From Millisia brevis NBRC 105863 (lineage in GTDB: Bacteria > Actinomycetota > Actinomycetes > Mycobacteriales > Mycobacteriaceae): 64,000 bases of DNA. A model generated the notes under the pieces. The model was not told the DNA's origin, did no database searches, and saw only the letters and a program-made list of their open reading frames with translations. Positions 38,771 to 51,082 of this stretch are shown here, in pieces. A program made the position numbers and the translations under genes. Within the stretch, counting starts at the first letter, position 1; each line of letters starts with the position of its first letter. The stretch is taken from positions 62,001 through 126,000 of the forward strand of contig NZ_BCRN01000007.1 of assembly GCF_001552615.1 (NCBI RefSeq). The letters are read 5' to 3'.

Positions 38771-39943
38771 TCAGCCCCGCACGGGCATCACGAGACTCAG
38801 CACATCACCGGGGTCGGCGGAGCGCACCCGGATCGGTTGTTCGGGGCCGATGATGTCGAGCACCAGATCCGGTCCGACCGCCGCCTGGATCGCCGGGTGG
38901 AGCGTCACCGGGTCCACCATCAGGTCGATGGCCGGGCCGTCGACACGCGCGGGGATGTCGGCTGCGCCCAGAGTGAATCGACCGTCGGCGGCGGACATCC
39001 GTACCGCCCGCCCCGACAGGGCGGCCTCGACCAGGTCGACCATCGAACGACGGTCGACGATCGCCCGGCTCGGTGGGTCGGCGAGCCCGGAGAGCAACAC
39101 CCGGTGGTCCGGATACCGCCCGGCCAGGCCGGCACACGACAGTCGGCCGGCGGAGATCCTGTGGTCGCCGGCGGCGTCGGTCCTGTGGTCGCCGGCGGCG
39201 TTTATCCTGTCGTCCTCGACGGAGTCGGTCCTGTGGTCACCGACGAGGTCGATCCCGTCGCAAACGACGAAGTCGATCCCGTCGCCGACCGGTTCCGCCC
39301 GCAGCGGGCCGCGACGCCGCAGGCGCGGCAGCAGTCGTGCGACCGCCTCGGCGTCGAGCGTGCGCGACCATTGCTCGGCGGCGCCGGGGGCCACCAGGGT
39401 GCGGGTGGTCAGACGGTAGCGGTCGGTCGCGGTGACCGTCACCGTGGCGGGGTCGACGTCGACCCGGACGCCGGCCAGCAGCCGCAACTCCCCCGCGACC
39501 GCCGTCGGGTCGGCCGCGGCGGTCGCCACCCGCTCGATGGTGGTCGCCCAGATCGCTCCCGGCAGGATCGGCCCGCGCGGGCTGCCGGTGGTCGCCGGGA
39601 CCGGCGGGCCGCCGAGCAGTAGGTCCGCGACCTGCCCGGCCCGCTCGGCGCGATCCCGCAGACCGGCGGTGTGCCGGTCGAGCAGTCGGCGGCGGTCGGT
39701 CGGGGGCGCGTCGAGGTAGTCGCCGATCCCCCCGAGGGCGAGGTCGATCTCGCGCAGTCGGCGGATCGTTCGAGCCGTGTCCGCCTGGTCGAGCGAGTAG
39801 TACCGGTAGCCGGAGGACGGATCGACGCGGGCCGGCCGCAGCAGCCCGACGTCGTCGTAGAGACGCAGAGCGCCGGCGGTCAGTCCACAGAGCCGCGCGA
39901 ACGCTCCGATCGTCAGCAGGTCGCGGGAGTCCTCGTCGTTCAT
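38771..39943 (-). CDS. MerR regulator fused to a DNA polymerase III beta-clamp-like domain
   Basis: A 390-residue two-part protein. Residues about 9-80 are a MerR helix-turn-helix (LTIGAFARLCGLTAGALRLYDDVGLLRPARVDPSSGYRYYS). From about 120 the sequence resembles sliding-clamp domains: ELRLLAGVRVDVDPATVTVTATDRYRLTTRTL matches the clamp strand block ending in ATDRYRL, and the C-terminus DVLSLVMPVRG resembles the clamp C-terminal tail. Between them a Gly/Asp/His stretch (about residues 215-262) is encoded by six 24-bp repeats. I recall that this fusion is annotated in some actinobacteria, but I know of no described function. It is monocistronic, opposite cobS. ATG 39943. Confidence 0.85.
   Translation of the reverse strand: MNDEDSRDLLTIGAFARLCGLTAGALRLYDDVGLLRPARVDPSSGYRYYSLDQADTARTIRRLREIDLALGGIGDYLDAPPTDRRRLLDRHTAGLRDRAERAGQVADLLLGGPPVPATTGSPRGPILPGAIWATTIERVATAAADPTAVAGELRLLAGVRVDVDPATVTVTATDRYRLTTRTLVAPGAAEQWSRTLDAEAVARLLPRLRRRGPLRAEPVGDGIDFVVCDGIDLVGDHRTDSVEDDRINAAGDHRTDAAGDHRISAGRLSCAGLAGRYPDHRVLLSGLADPPSRAIVDRRSMVDLVEAALSGRAVRMSAADGRFTLGAADIPARVDGPAIDLMVDPVTLHPAIQAAVGPDLVLDIIGPEQPIRVRSADPGDVLSLVMPVRG
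39157..39300. repeat. Six tandem 24-bp repeats inside the MerR/clamp gene
   Basis: Units start at 39157, 39181, 39205, 39229, 39253 and 39277, each beginning TCCTGTGGTC, TCCTGTCGTC or TCCCGTCGC. The first two share 21 of 24 bases and later units are increasingly diverged. Each encodes an eight-residue unit of the type AAGDHRTD. Being in frame, copy number can vary without breaking the protein. Confidence 0.9.
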
Positions 39944-40051
39944 GCCATCACCGTCGCCCCTCCGGCTACCGGAAGGTCAACCCCTACGGATCTCCCGAAC
40001 CGGACGTCACCGGGACACCCGAAGTCGGCCGGGGTGCCGGATAGCGCGGTA

Positions 40052-41170
40052 TCAGACGGCGCGCAGGGGCGTCATCCACCCGTGGGTGTCGGCGACCGTG
40101 CCGTTCTGGATGCCGGTGAGGGTCTTGCGCAGCGCGAGGGTGACCTCGCCGGGAACGCCGCCGCCGATGACGAACTCGCCCTCGGCGTGCTTGACTCGGC
40201 CGACCGGGGTGATCACCGCGGCGGTGCCGCAGGCGAAGACCTCCGTCAGCTCTCCGCTCTCGGCCTTCTTCTGCCATTCCTCGGTGCTGATCCGGCGCTC
40301 CTCGACGCCGTAGCCCGCCTCGGCGGCGAGGTCCAGCAGCGACTGGCGGGTGATGCCGGGCAGCAGCGAGCCGGACAGCGACGGGGTCACCAGGCGCACA
40401 TCGTCACCGGATCCGAAGACGAAGAACAGGTTCATCCCGCCCATCTCCTCGACCCAGCGACGTTCGATCGCGTCGAGCCAGACGACCTGATCGCAGCCCT
40501 CGTCCTTGGCCTGGGCCTGGGCGAGCAGCGAGGCGGCGTAGTTGCCGGCGAACTTCGCCGCGCCGGTTCCGCCGGGGGCGGCGCGCACGTACTCGGTGGA
40601 CAGCCACACGTCGACCGGCTGGACGCCGCCGGCGAAGTAGGCACCGGCCGGGGAGGCCATGAGGATGTAGCGGTAGCTGGTGGCGGGGCGCACGCCGAGG
40701 AATGCCTCGGTGGCGAACATGTACGGGCGCAGGTAGAGCGATTCCTCGCTGCCCGCGGCGGGCACCCACTCGTGGTCGACGTCGATCAGTTGACGCAGCG
40801 ACTCGGCGAACAGTTCCTCGGGCAGTTCGGGCATCGCGATGCGGCGGGCCGAGGCCTGCAGCCGCTTCGCGTTGGCCTCCGGCCGGAAGGACGCGATCGA
40901 TCCGTCGGCGCGCCGGTAGGCCTTGAGCCCCTCGAAGATCGCCTGCCCGTAGTGCAGGACGTTCGCGGCGGGGTCGAGGGTGATCGGCCCGTACGGCCGG
41001 ACGACGGCGTCGTGCCAGCCGCGGTCGGCGTCGTAGTCGATGGTGACCATGTGGTCGGTGAAGTAGTTGCCGAAACCCGGATTCGCCAATACCGCCGCGC
41101 GATCCTCGGCGGAGGTCGGAGCGGGGTGCGGCAGGCGATCGAACTGCAGGTCTTCGGACATGGAGGTCAT
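40052..41170 (-). CDS. ilvE: Branched-chain amino acid aminotransferase
   Basis: PLP enzyme for the last step of Ile, Leu and Val synthesis. 372 residues; the PLP lysine is in [16 protein letters not shown]. Other class IV aminotransferase marks are [24 protein letters not shown] and the phosphate-binding [13 protein letters not shown]. Corresponds to Rv2210c. ATG 41170; ATG 41161 is an alternative. It follows the MFS transporter on the same strand but a hairpin separates them. Confidence 0.96.
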   Translation of the reverse strand: MTSMSEDLQFDRLPHPAPTSAEDRAAVLANPGFGNYFTDHMVTIDYDADRGWHDAVVRPYGPITLDPAANVLHYGQAIFEGLKAYRRADGSIASFRPEANAKRLQASARRIAMPELPEELFAESLRQLIDVDHEWVPAAGSEESLYLRPYMFATEAFLGVRPATSYRYILMASPAGAYFAGGVQPVDVWLSTEYVRAAPGGTGAAKFAGNYAASLLAQAQAKDEGCDQVVWLDAIERRWVEEMGGMNLFFVFGSGDDVRLVTPSLSGSLLPGITRQSLLDLAAEAGYGVEERRISTEEWQKKAESGELTEVFACGTAAVITPVGRVKHAEGEFVIGGGVPGEVTLALRKTLTGIQNGTVADTHGWMTPLRAV

Positions 41171-41197
41171 GGTAGTCGGCGGTTACGGGGTGCGGAT

Positions 41198-41236
41198 GCG
41201 GACCCGGGAACCCGCTGTGCACGTCCCCGGGTCCGC
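41198..41236 (-). terminator. Hairpin between the MFS transporter gene and ilvE
   Basis: Perfect 11-bp arms GCGGACCCGGG (41198-41208) and CCCGGGTCCGC (41226-41236), 17-base loop. It lies just after the transporter stop and before ilvE, so it probably ends transporter transcription or attenuates ilvE. No T tract. Confidence 0.6.
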
Positions 41237-41251
41237 CTCGACCGGTCCTGC

Positions 41252-42721
41252 CTACCGCTTGTGCGCGACCCTTCGCGCCGACTTGCGGGTCAGCGCCATG
41301 TCGTCGGTCATCGCCTCGAGCTCGAGCCCCTTGGTCTCGGGTATCCGGAAGTAGACGAAGACCAGCGACAGCAACGCGAAGAAGGCGTAGAAGCCGTAGG
41401 CGAACGACAGCCCGATATTCGAGAACACCGGGAAGGTCGTCGAGACGAAGAAGTTCGACAACCACTGGGCGGCCGCCGCGACGGCGAGCGCCCAGGCGCG
41501 AATGTTGTTCGGGAACATCTCCCCCAGCAGCACCCAGACCAGCGGACCCCAGGTGGCGCCGAAGGCGACGACGAAGGCGTTGGCGCTGATCAGCGCGACC
41601 GTCGACCACGGCTGGGCGAGACTCACACTCGTCGAACCGTCGGCGGCGACGACCTCGGTGGCCTGCGAGAAGGCGATCGCCATCAGCCCCAACGAGATCG
41701 CCATGCCGGCGGAGCCGACCAGCAGCATCGGCCGCCGGCCCACCCGATCGACCAACATGATCGCCACGATCGTGACGACGATATTGGTCACCGAGGTGAT
41801 CACCGTGATCAACAGCGCATTGGATTCGTCGAAACCCACGGAGCGCCAGAGGGTGGTCGAGTAATAGAAGATCACGTTGATGCCGACGAACTGCTGGAAC
41901 ATCGACAGCAGAATGCCCAGCCAGACCACCGGCTTGAGACCGAGCAGACCGCCTCGCAGGTCACCCAGCTTCTGGGTCTTCTCGTGGGCGAGAGTCTGAC
42001 GGATCTCCTCGATCTTGAGGTTGATCTGGTCGGCGCCGGTGAAGTCGTGCAAGACCTGCGCAGCTCGGTCGACATCTCCGCGGGCCACCAGGAAGCGCGG
42101 CGACTCGGGTAGCCGGAAGGCGCAGGCGCCGTAGACGACCGCCGGGATCACCTCGGCCAGGAACATCCACCGCCAGGCCTCGAGGCCGAACCACAGGGTT
42201 TCGGCGGCGCCGCCGGCGAGTTCGGCGAGCAGCGCGTCGGACAGCAACGCCACGAATATGCCGAGCACGATCGCCAACTGCTGCAGGGAACCGAGCCGAC
42301 CGCGCACGGACGCCGGGGACACCTCGGCGATGTACGCCGGGGCGATCACCGACGCGGCGCCCACTCCGAGGCCACCGATCACCCTCCAGATGATCAGGTC
42401 GGTGACGCCGAAGGCCAGACCCGAGCCGATCGAGGAGATCAGGAACAGCAGCGCAGCGACGAGCATGACCGGGACGCGCCCGAATCGATTGGCGATGGGA
42501 GCGGCGAACCAGGCGCCCGCGGCGCAGCCCAGCAGAGCCGACGACACCGCGAACCCGGACAGTCCCGGGCCGAGCGAAAACTGGTCGGTCAACGCATCGA
42601 CGGCGCCGTTGATGACGGCGGTATCGAATCCGAACATGAAGCCGCCCAATGCGGCGGCTGCTGCAATTCCGATGACGCGAATGTTCAGGCGACTCGGCGG
42701 GTGATTGACAATCTCGGCCAC
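41252..42721 (-). CDS. MFS sugar porter (sugar:proton symporter family)
   Basis: A 489-residue, twelve-helix transporter of the sugar porter family. Signatures are GFDTAVINGA in helix I, RFGRVPVML between helices 2 and 3, GVGAASVIAPAYIAEVSPASVRGRLGSLQQL (the PESPR-linked block follows: RLPESPRFLVARG), QQFVGINVIFYYS, DRVGRRPML and the C-terminal PETKGLELE. GTG 42721 is chosen because GGAGG lies 5-6 bases upstream; ATG 42736 is in frame but the ribosome-binding site would then be inside the coding region. Likely substrate is glucose, galactose, xylose or inositol. A glucokinase gene lies elsewhere in the window. Confidence 0.93.
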   Translation of the reverse strand: MAEIVNHPPSRLNIRVIGIAAAAALGGFMFGFDTAVINGAVDALTDQFSLGPGLSGFAVSSALLGCAAGAWFAAPIANRFGRVPVMLVAALLFLISSIGSGLAFGVTDLIIWRVIGGLGVGAASVIAPAYIAEVSPASVRGRLGSLQQLAIVLGIFVALLSDALLAELAGGAAETLWFGLEAWRWMFLAEVIPAVVYGACAFRLPESPRFLVARGDVDRAAQVLHDFTGADQINLKIEEIRQTLAHEKTQKLGDLRGGLLGLKPVVWLGILLSMFQQFVGINVIFYYSTTLWRSVGFDESNALLITVITSVTNIVVTIVAIMLVDRVGRRPMLLVGSAGMAISLGLMAIAFSQATEVVAADGSTSVSLAQPWSTVALISANAFVVAFGATWGPLVWVLLGEMFPNNIRAWALAVAAAAQWLSNFFVSTTFPVFSNIGLSFAYGFYAFFALLSLVFVYFRIPETKGLELEAMTDDMALTRKSARRVAHKR

Positions 42722-43020
42722 GAGATCCTCCAACATTTCGACCCGGCCTCTCCGACCGGTCCGGCGCTGAACGACAAGATGATTGAGCCGAGGCTAGCCC
42801 CGATCGAGGACACCTCGGAAGGTTTTTCCGAGCGAACTCGAAGCGACCGGTCAGACTGGACATCCACCTGCCGGTTTGGACCGCTTTGACCGTTTCGAGA
42901 CCGGACCGTGACGCGGCCTGTCATTCGGTCGATGCAATCCGGCGTCGCCTCCACACCGAAGCCTCCTCCAACGTGCATGATGTTCGCGGCTCATCAACCA
43001 TTCTTATCGGAGGCAAACAA

Positions 43021-43410
43021 ATGGCCCGCTCCACACTTATTGTTCGATCGCTTCTGCCGTTCGCGGCGGCAGCCGCAATGGTGGTGGGAACGGCGTCGGT
43101 CGCGAGCGCGGACCCGCTCACCGATCTGCTGTGCAATGTCGGCTCGGCGCAGTTCTGCGCACCCGCCGAGACCCCCGCACCCGGCGAGGTCGCCCCGGCT
43201 CCCGCTCCGGCCCCGCAGGCAGCCCCGGCACCCGCCCCTGCCCCGGCTCCCGCGCCGCAAGCCGCGCCGGCACCGGCGCCGCAGCAGTCGACCTTCCAGT
43301 ACCGCAACTGCAGCGAGGCGCGGGCCGCGGGTGCGGCTCCGGTCCTGCGCGGTGAGTACGGCTACGGCCGCCACCTCGACCGCGACAACGACGGCATCGG
43401 CTGCGAGTGA
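43021..43410 (+). CDS. Secreted excalibur-domain protein
   Basis: Exported 129-residue protein. The signal peptide ARSTLIVRSLLPFAAAAAMVVGTASVASA is cut before DPLTD. A Pro/Ala-rich spacer (repeated APAP) leads to the C-terminal excalibur domain FQYRNCSEARAAGAAPVLRGEYGYGRHLDRDNDGIGCE, whose DxDxDGxxCE motif resembles an EF-hand calcium loop with conserved Cys residues. ATG 43021 has GGAGG upstream. Role unknown; such domains often occur on surface nucleases or wall proteins. Divergent from the sugar transporter. Confidence 0.9.
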   Translation: MARSTLIVRSLLPFAAAAAMVVGTASVASADPLTDLLCNVGSAQFCAPAETPAPGEVAPAPAPAPQAAPAPAPAPAPAPQAAPAPAPQQSTFQYRNCSEARAAGAAPVLRGEYGYGRHLDRDNDGIGCE

Positions 43411-43416
43411 TCCCGC

Positions 43417-43452
43417 CCGTTCACCCCACTCGGATCCGGGTGGGGTGAACGG
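43417..43452 (+). terminator. Terminator after the excalibur gene
   Basis: Stem CCGTTCACCCCAC (43417-43429) with GTGGGGTGAACGG (43440-43452), loop of 10, a few bases after the stop codon and before the convergent gcvT end. It can serve both strands. Confidence 0.85.
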
Positions 43453-43494
43453 CCGTCGGGTGTGGCACCCGCCGGTGCGGATGGGCGCGGTGGG

Positions 43495-44601
43495 TCAGCG
43501 GGTATGGGCGGGGACGAACGGCAATTCGGCGACACGGGCGGGGACCGCGCGTCCACGAATCTCGACCTCGACGTCCGCTCCGATCGGCAGCGCCGCGGCC
43601 CGGTCGACCAGGGCCAGCGCGATGCCGATCGACAGGCTCGGCGAGAAGGTACCCGATGTGGTGGTACCGACGACCGCTCCGTCCAGCAGGACCGGCGCGT
43701 CGGCCCGCAACACTCCCCGACCGGTGGCCGCCAGCCCGACCAGGGTGCGCGGCGCGCCGTCCTTCTTCTGCTCGCGCAGTACCTCGTGGCCGCGGAACTC
43801 GGGCTTGCGCCAGCCGACCGCCCAGCCGCACCGGGCCTCGACCGGGGTGATCGTCGGCGACAGTTCGTGTCCGTGCAGCGGATAGCCCATCTCGGTGCGC
43901 AGGGTGTCGCGGGCGCCGAGGCCGGCGGGCGCTCCCCCGACCTCGGACAGCGGGGCGAGCAGCGCCCGGATCAGATCGGCGGTCGCAGCGGCCGGGGCGA
44001 CGATCTCGAAGCCGCGCTCGCCGGTATATCCGGTCCGGCAGACGCGAACCGGTCCGGCGGGCCCGTCGGCGTCGACGAAGGCCATGTAGTCGAGTTCGGT
44101 CGGTAGCCCGACCGCGGCGAGCACGTCGGCCGATCGCGGCCCCTGGACGGCGATCACGCCGTAATCGTCATGCTGATTCTCGATCTCGACACCGGCCGGT
44201 GCGGCGGCCCGCAGATCCTCCACGACGGCCGCGGTGTTGGCGGCGTTCGGCACGAGGAAGACCTCCTCGTCGGAGACGAGGTAGGCGATCAGGTCGTCGA
44301 TCACGCCGCCGGAGTCGTTGCAGTACAACGTGTACTGCGCCTTGCCGGGAGCGATCCTGCCCAGATCGTTGGTCAGCGACCGGTTGACGAAGTCGGCCGC
44401 GCCCGGTCCGCGGACCACCGCCTTGCCCAGGTGGCTGACGTCGAACAGGCCGGCCGCTTCGCGGGTGGCCTTGTGCTCGGAGACCGTGCCCGCATACGAC
44501 AGCGGCATCGACCACCCCGCGAAGCTCGCAAACTTCGCACCGAGCTCGCGGTGGACCTCGTGGGCCGGTCCGGGCCGGTCGGTTGCCTGATCGTCGCTCA
44601 T
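43495..44601 (-). CDS. gcvT: Aminomethyltransferase, T-protein of the glycine cleavage system
   Basis: Transfers the methylene group from the aminomethyl-lipoyl H-protein to tetrahydrofolate. 368 residues with [34 protein letters not shown] at the N-terminus, [13 protein letters not shown] in the middle and [24 protein letters not shown] 44601. Other gcv genes are not nearby, as in M. tuberculosis (Rv2211c). Divergent from the aminopeptidase gene across 112 bp. Confidence 0.95.
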   Translation of the reverse strand: MSDDQATDRPGPAHEVHRELGAKFASFAGWSMPLSYAGTVSEHKATREAAGLFDVSHLGKAVVRGPGAADFVNRSLTNDLGRIAPGKAQYTLYCNDSGGVIDDLIAYLVSDEEVFLVPNAANTAAVVEDLRAAAPAGVEIENQHDDYGVIAVQGPRSADVLAAVGLPTELDYMAFVDADGPAGPVRVCRTGYTGERGFEIVAPAAATADLIRALLAPLSEVGGAPAGLGARDTLRTEMGYPLHGHELSPTITPVEARCGWAVGWRKPEFRGHEVLREQKKDGAPRTLVGLAATGRGVLRADAPVLLDGAVVGTTTSGTFSPSLSIGIALALVDRAAALPIGADVEVEIRGRAVPARVAELPFVPAHTR

Positions 44602-44713
44602 GGCACGACAGGGTAGCCGGGCGGCGCCGCCGCGAGGCATCGATACGATTGCTCGCCGAAGGATCGTCGACCCCCGTCGGTCCATTCCATCGCCACATCC
44701 CGAGGAGCTCCGC

Positions 44714-46249
44714 GTGACGTCGACACCGCCCGAATCCACCGATTCCGGCCAGGAATTCATCGTCACCGGACGGCCCGGCGAGGTCGAGGTCCTCCTGCTG
44801 GGGTTGCTGCCGGGTGACGACGGGCCGACGCTGGTCGGCGGCGAGATCCTCGGCCCGGCGGCCGAGGCGATCCTCGCCTCGCTGATCGCGGTCGGCGCAA
44901 CCGGCAAGACCGACAAGTTCACCCGCATTCCGACCCCGCCCGGCTCCCCGGTCGCCTCGATCGCGGCGATCGGCCTGGGCTCGGCCGAGCCGGACGACGA
45001 CGCGGTGCGCTGGGCGGCGGGCGTCGCTGCCCGCAACCTGGCCGGCGTCGCCTCGGTGGCCACCACCCTGTCGCTGCTGGCCCCCGGTCCGACCGCGGAG
45101 GGCTTCCACCTCGGCGGCTATACCTTCACCGCGTTCAAGACCGCCGCCTCGTATACCGCCAAGCCGGAGACCAGCCCGGTCGAGTTGATCGTCACCGACC
45201 CGCAGGACCCGCAGGTCGCCGACGAGGTGCGCCGCGCCCTCGCGGTCGCCCGGGCGACGACGACGGCCCGCGACCTGGTCAACACCCCGCCGAGTCACCT
45301 GTACCCGGCGGCGTTCGCCGAGCGCGCCGCGCAGCTGGCCGCGCCGGTCGGCGTCGAGGTGGAGATCCTCGACGAGGCCACCCTCGCCACGGAGGGCTAC
45401 GGCGGCATCTTCGGAGTCGGCCAGGGCTCGGTGCGGCCGCCGCGGCTGGTGCGGCTGACCTACCGGTCCGCCGCGGCGGACGCCAAGACCGTCGCGCTGG
45501 TCGGCAAGGGCGTGACCTTCGACACCGGCGGCATCTCGATCAAGCCGGCCGCGGGCATGGAGAACATGACCTCCGATATGGCGGGCGCCGCCGCGGTGAT
45601 CGCCGCGACCCTCGTCGCCGCGGCCCTCGCGCTGGACGTCACCGTCATCGCGACCGTGCCGATCGCAGAAAACATGCCCTCCGGCACCGCGATCCGCCCC
45701 GGCGACGTGCTGACCCATCTGGACGGCTCGACCGTCGAGGTGATCAATACCGACGCCGAGGGCCGGCTGATCCTGGCCGACGCGCTCGTGCGGGCCGCCC
45801 GCGACGAACCCGACTACGTCATCGACGCCGCCACGCTGACCGGCGCCCAGATGATCGCGCTCGGCACCCGCACCCCCGGCGTGCTCGGCACCCCCGAGTT
45901 CCGCGACCGGGTGGCGGCGTTGTCGCAGGAAGTCGGCGAGAACGCCTGGCCGATGCCGCTGCCGGCGCACCTGAAGGCCGACCTCGATTCCAAGATCGCC
46001 GACCGCACGAACGTCACCCCGCACCGCTACGGCGGGATGCTCTCCGCCGGCTGGTACCTGCGCCAGTTCGTCCCGGAGTCGATCCCGTGGGTGCACCTCG
46101 ATGTCGCCGGCCCGGCGTACAACACCGGCGGCCCCTACGGCTACACACCCAAGGGCGCCACCGGCGTTCCGGTCCGCACGATCGTCGCGGTCCTCGAGGA
46201 CATCGCCGCCGAGACGGCCGAGCCGGAGGAATCGCCCACCGCGGGCTGA
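44714..46249 (+). CDS. pepB: Leucyl aminopeptidase (M17 family)
   Basis: Cytosolic zinc/manganese aminopeptidase, 511 residues. The catalytic C-terminal domain has [42 protein letters not shown] and the M17 signature [14 protein letters not shown]. The N-terminal domain is more variable. GTG 44714 has GAGGAG upstream. Corresponds to Rv2213. Such hexameric enzymes supply cysteinylglycine or peptide turnover; the specific substrate is not evident. Confidence 0.95.
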   Translation: MTSTPPESTDSGQEFIVTGRPGEVEVLLLGLLPGDDGPTLVGGEILGPAAEAILASLIAVGATGKTDKFTRIPTPPGSPVASIAAIGLGSAEPDDDAVRWAAGVAARNLAGVASVATTLSLLAPGPTAEGFHLGGYTFTAFKTAASYTAKPETSPVELIVTDPQDPQVADEVRRALAVARATTTARDLVNTPPSHLYPAAFAERAAQLAAPVGVEVEILDEATLATEGYGGIFGVGQGSVRPPRLVRLTYRSAAADAKTVALVGKGVTFDTGGISIKPAAGMENMTSDMAGAAAVIAATLVAAALALDVTVIATVPIAENMPSGTAIRPGDVLTHLDGSTVEVINTDAEGRLILADALVRAARDEPDYVIDAATLTGAQMIALGTRTPGVLGTPEFRDRVAALSQEVGENAWPMPLPAHLKADLDSKIADRTNVTPHRYGGMLSAGWYLRQFVPESIPWVHLDVAGPAYNTGGPYGYTPKGATGVPVRTIVAVLEDIAAETAEPEESPTAG

Positions 46250-46466
46250 TCCGGTTCCCACGACATCCGGGCCGCGGCCCGGACATTCGTCGCCGGTGCA
46301 GCCGTCGGGATTCCCCCGACGAACGCCCCGACAATCCCCTACGACACTCATTGGGCCCTTAGCTCCCGCGATCAGCGCCCGAGTGACAGGATGGGGTGCG
46401 AGCGGGCGGCGACACGATCACCTCCCCCGAATTGACCGACCCACAACCTGTCGAGGAGTCAACACA

Positions 46467-48266
<1,800 letters not shown>

Positions 48267-48308
48267 GGACTGGTCTCCGGGGACTGGTCTCCGGGGACTG
48301 GTCTCCGG
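48267..48308. repeat. Three tandem 14-bp repeats after dlaT
   Basis: GGACTGGTCTCCGG occurs three times without mismatch immediately after the dlaT stop. It lies in the short gap before lipB and is not part of a supported gene. A simple slippage repeat is the plainest reading. Confidence 0.9.
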
Positions 48309-48381
48309 GGATTCGCCTCAGCCGGGTTGTAATCGTCTGCAACGGATGGGCCACGATCGGCCGCGCGGTAGCGTGGCGGTC

Positions 48382-49110
48382 GTGGCCCCTTCGTCTTCTC
48401 TGCGCACCTCCGACGGCGCGATGGACATCCGCCGCCTCGGCACCATCGACTACGCCGAGGCGCTCGATCTGCAGCGCGAGTGCGCCGATCGACGAGCCGC
48501 CGACACCGGTGACGACGTGCTGCTGCTGCTGGAGCATCCGTCGGTCTACACCGCCGGGCGGCGCACGGAACCGTCGGAGCTGCCCACCGACGGCAGCCGG
48601 GTCATCCCGGTCGACCGCGGCGGCAAGATCACCTGGCACGGGCCCGGTCAGCTGGTCGGCTACCCGATCATCCGGCTGGCGGAGCCGATCGACGTCGTCG
48701 CCTATGTGCGCCGGCTGGAGGCGGCACTGATCGCGATCTGCGCCGAGCTGGGCCTGGCCTGCGGTCGCATCGACGGGCGCTCCGGGGTCTGGTTGACCGA
48801 GCCGGAACGCAAGATCGCCGCCATCGGGGTGCGGGTCGCCCGGTCGGTGACCCTGCACGGCTTTTCCCTCAACTGCGACAACTCCTTTGCCGGCTTCGAC
48901 GCGATCGTGCCCTGCGGCATCGCCGACGCCGGGGTGACCTCGCTCAGCCGTGAACTCGGCCGCGACGTCCCGGTGGCCGAGGTGCTCGAGCTCGCCGCGC
49001 GGATCGTGCCGGACTTCCTCGACGGCGCCGCCTCCGTCGAGGTCCCGCTGCTCGGCGCCGCGCCCGATCCGCTGCGCGCCCGCGTGCACCCGGCGATCCC
49101 GAGCCTCTGA
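48382..49110 (+). CDS. lipB: Octanoyl-[acyl carrier protein]:protein octanoyltransferase
   Basis: First step of lipoate synthesis: moves octanoate from ACP to lipoyl domains such as those of DlaT. 242 residues with [30 protein letters not shown], and the Lys/Cys catalytic pair in RKIAAIGVR and [16 protein letters not shown] 48382 gives an N-terminus like mycobacterial LipB; GTG 48373 and ATG 48346 are in-frame alternatives and none has a strong ribosome-binding site. Confidence 0.94.
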   Translation: MAPSSSLRTSDGAMDIRRLGTIDYAEALDLQRECADRRAADTGDDVLLLLEHPSVYTAGRRTEPSELPTDGSRVIPVDRGGKITWHGPGQLVGYPIIRLAEPIDVVAYVRRLEAALIAICAELGLACGRIDGRSGVWLTEPERKIAAIGVRVARSVTLHGFSLNCDNSFAGFDAIVPCGIADAGVTSLSRELGRDVPVAEVLELAARIVPDFLDGAASVEVPLLGAAPDPLRARVHPAIPSL

Positions 49111-49162
49111 AACGCGTCGGGCTGGGCCGCGACCGTTATGTCCGGCGCGTAGCATCGGACGG

Positions 49163-50185
49163 GTGACTGTCGCACCCCCGTCCGGCCGCAAGCTTCTTCG
49201 GATCGAGGCGCGCAACGCGCAGGTTCCGATCGAACGCAAGCCGGGGTGGATCAAGACCAAAGCCACGATGGGCCCGGAGTACAGCGAACTCAAGGGCCTG
49301 GTGAAGCGCGAGGGTCTGCACACCGTCTGCGAGGAAGCCGGGTGCCCCAACATCTTCGAGTGTTGGGAGGACCGGGAAGCGACCTTCCTGATCGGCGGCG
49401 AGCAGTGCACCCGACGGTGCGACTTCTGCCAGATCGATACCGGTAGACCCGAGGAACTCGACCGCGACGAGCCCGAGCGGGTCGCGCGCAGCGTCCAGGC
49501 GATGGGGCTGCGCTACTCGACGGTCACCGGCGTCGCACGCGACGATCTCGACGACGGCGGCGCCTGGCTGTACGCGGAGACCGTGCGGGCGATCAAGCGC
49601 CTGAACCCCGGCACCGGCATCGAACTGCTGATCCCGGACTTCAACGCCGTCCCCGCCCAGCTCGCCGAGGTCTTCTCCTCACGCCCGGAGGTGTTGGCGC
49701 ACAACGTCGAAACCGTGCCGCGCATCTTCCGTCGCATCCGTCCGGCGTTCCGCTACGAGCGCAGCCTCGCCGTGCTCACCGCTGCCCGCGATGACGGCCT
49801 GGTGACCAAGTCGAACCTGATCCTCGGCATGGGCGAGACCCCGGACGAGATCACCGAGGCGATCGACCAGTTGCACGCCGCCGGCTGCGACATCCTGACG
49901 ATCACCCAGTACCTGCGCCCGTCGCCGCGCCACCATCCGGTGGAGCGCTGGGTCAAGCCGCAGGAGTTCGTCGAGCATTCGCAGTACGCGGAGAAGATCG
50001 GCATCGCCGGGGTGATGGCCGGACCGTTGGTCCGCTCCTCCTACCGCGCCGGACGGCTCTACGCGCGGGCGATGAACCACCACGGTCGCGCGATCCCGGA
50101 GCAGTTGGCCCACCTGACCGAGGAGGGCACCGCCGCCCAGGAGGCGGGCGCCGTGCTCGCCCGCTTCGGCCCCGCCGACGCCTAG
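49163..50185 (+). CDS. lipA: Lipoyl synthase
   Basis: Radical SAM enzyme inserting two sulfurs into the octanoyl chain. 340 residues. The sacrificial auxiliary cluster motif is [12 protein letters not shown] (Cx4Cx5C) and the radical SAM motif is CTRRCDFC (Cx3Cx2C). [16 protein letters not shown] near the C-terminus is typical. GTG 49163, 52 bp after lipB, likely one transcript with dlaT and lipB. Confidence 0.97.
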   Translation: MTVAPPSGRKLLRIEARNAQVPIERKPGWIKTKATMGPEYSELKGLVKREGLHTVCEEAGCPNIFECWEDREATFLIGGEQCTRRCDFCQIDTGRPEELDRDEPERVARSVQAMGLRYSTVTGVARDDLDDGGAWLYAETVRAIKRLNPGTGIELLIPDFNAVPAQLAEVFSSRPEVLAHNVETVPRIFRRIRPAFRYERSLAVLTAARDDGLVTKSNLILGMGETPDEITEAIDQLHAAGCDILTITQYLRPSPRHHPVERWVKPQEFVEHSQYAEKIGIAGVMAGPLVRSSYRAGRLYARAMNHHGRAIPEQLAHLTEEGTAAQEAGAVLARFGPADA

Positions 50186-50318
50186 CTCGGGTACCCGCCG
50201 CGCGGGGCTGCCCGAGCGGTAGCCCTGCTGCGGTCCGGACACGGCAATCGGACCCGTTTCGCGCCCGGCGATCACCTCCCTGCCGATTCGCCGTATGCGT
50301 ACGGATATCCTCGTCGGT

Positions 50319-51062
50319 ATGGCGAAGAGCAGTGCCGACGCGGCGAAGAAGGAAGCAAAGGCTGCGGCGAAGGCTGCCAAGAAGCAGGCATCGAAGCAGC
50401 GGCGCCAGCAGATCTGGCAGGCGTTCCAGATGCAGCGGCGCGAGGACAAGAAGCTGCTGCCGATCATGATCGGTGTGGTGCTCGCGTCGATCGTCGTCTT
50501 CGTGATCATCGGCTGGCTGCTGAACATGCCCTGGCTGTTCGCGCCGCTGGGCGTGGCGGTCGGCGCGCTGGCCGCCGTCGCGATCTTCGGACGCCGGGTG
50601 CAGAGCAGCGTCTTCCGCAAGGCGGACGGTCAGCGCGGCGCCGCGGGCTGGGCGCTCGAGAACCTGCAGGGTTCGTGGCGGGTGACCAACGCGGTCGCCG
50701 GCACCACCCACTTCGACGCGGTGCACCGCGTGATCGGTCGGCCCGGCATCATCCTGGTCGCCGAGGGCGCCCCGCACCGGACCAAGGGCCTGATCGCCCA
50801 GGAGAAGAAGCGCATCTCGCGGCTGGTGGGCGACACCCCGATCTACGACCTGACCGTCGGCAACGAGGACGGCCAGGTTCCCCTGGCGCAGCTGCAGAAG
50901 TACCTGCGCAAGCTGCCGAAGAATATCGACAACAAGCAGATCGACTCGATCGAGTCGCGCCTGGCGGCGATGGCCGCCAAGACCGGACCGGCGATGCCGA
51001 AGGGCCCGATCCCCGGTGGCGCCAAGATGCGCGGTGTGCAGCGCACCGTCCGCCGTCGCTGA
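50319..51062 (+). CDS. DUF4191 membrane protein (Rv2219 type)
   Basis: Conserved actinobacterial protein, 247 residues, unknown function. A Lys/Ala-rich N-terminus (AAKKEAKAAAKAAKKQASKQRRQQ) precedes two membrane helices (LLPIMIGVVLASIVVFVIIGWLL, WLFAPLGVAVGALAAVAIF). A cytoplasmic region with RKADGQRGAAGWALENLQGSWRV and IGRPGIILVAEGAPHRTKGL is the family's conserved block. ATG 50319 gives MAKSSADAAKKE; ATG 50295 is in frame. Ends in a strong hairpin. Confidence 0.9.
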   Translation: MAKSSADAAKKEAKAAAKAAKKQASKQRRQQIWQAFQMQRREDKKLLPIMIGVVLASIVVFVIIGWLLNMPWLFAPLGVAVGALAAVAIFGRRVQSSVFRKADGQRGAAGWALENLQGSWRVTNAVAGTTHFDAVHRVIGRPGIILVAEGAPHRTKGLIAQEKKRISRLVGDTPIYDLTVGNEDGQVPLAQLQKYLRKLPKNIDNKQIDSIESRLAAMAAKTGPAMPKGPIPGGAKMRGVQRTVRRR

Positions 51063-51082
51063 GCGACACCCCGCGGATACCG

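Noticed and set aside
42886-43020. In-frame N-terminal extension of the excalibur protein
   Set aside because: The signal peptide and a GGAGG site place the start at 43021.
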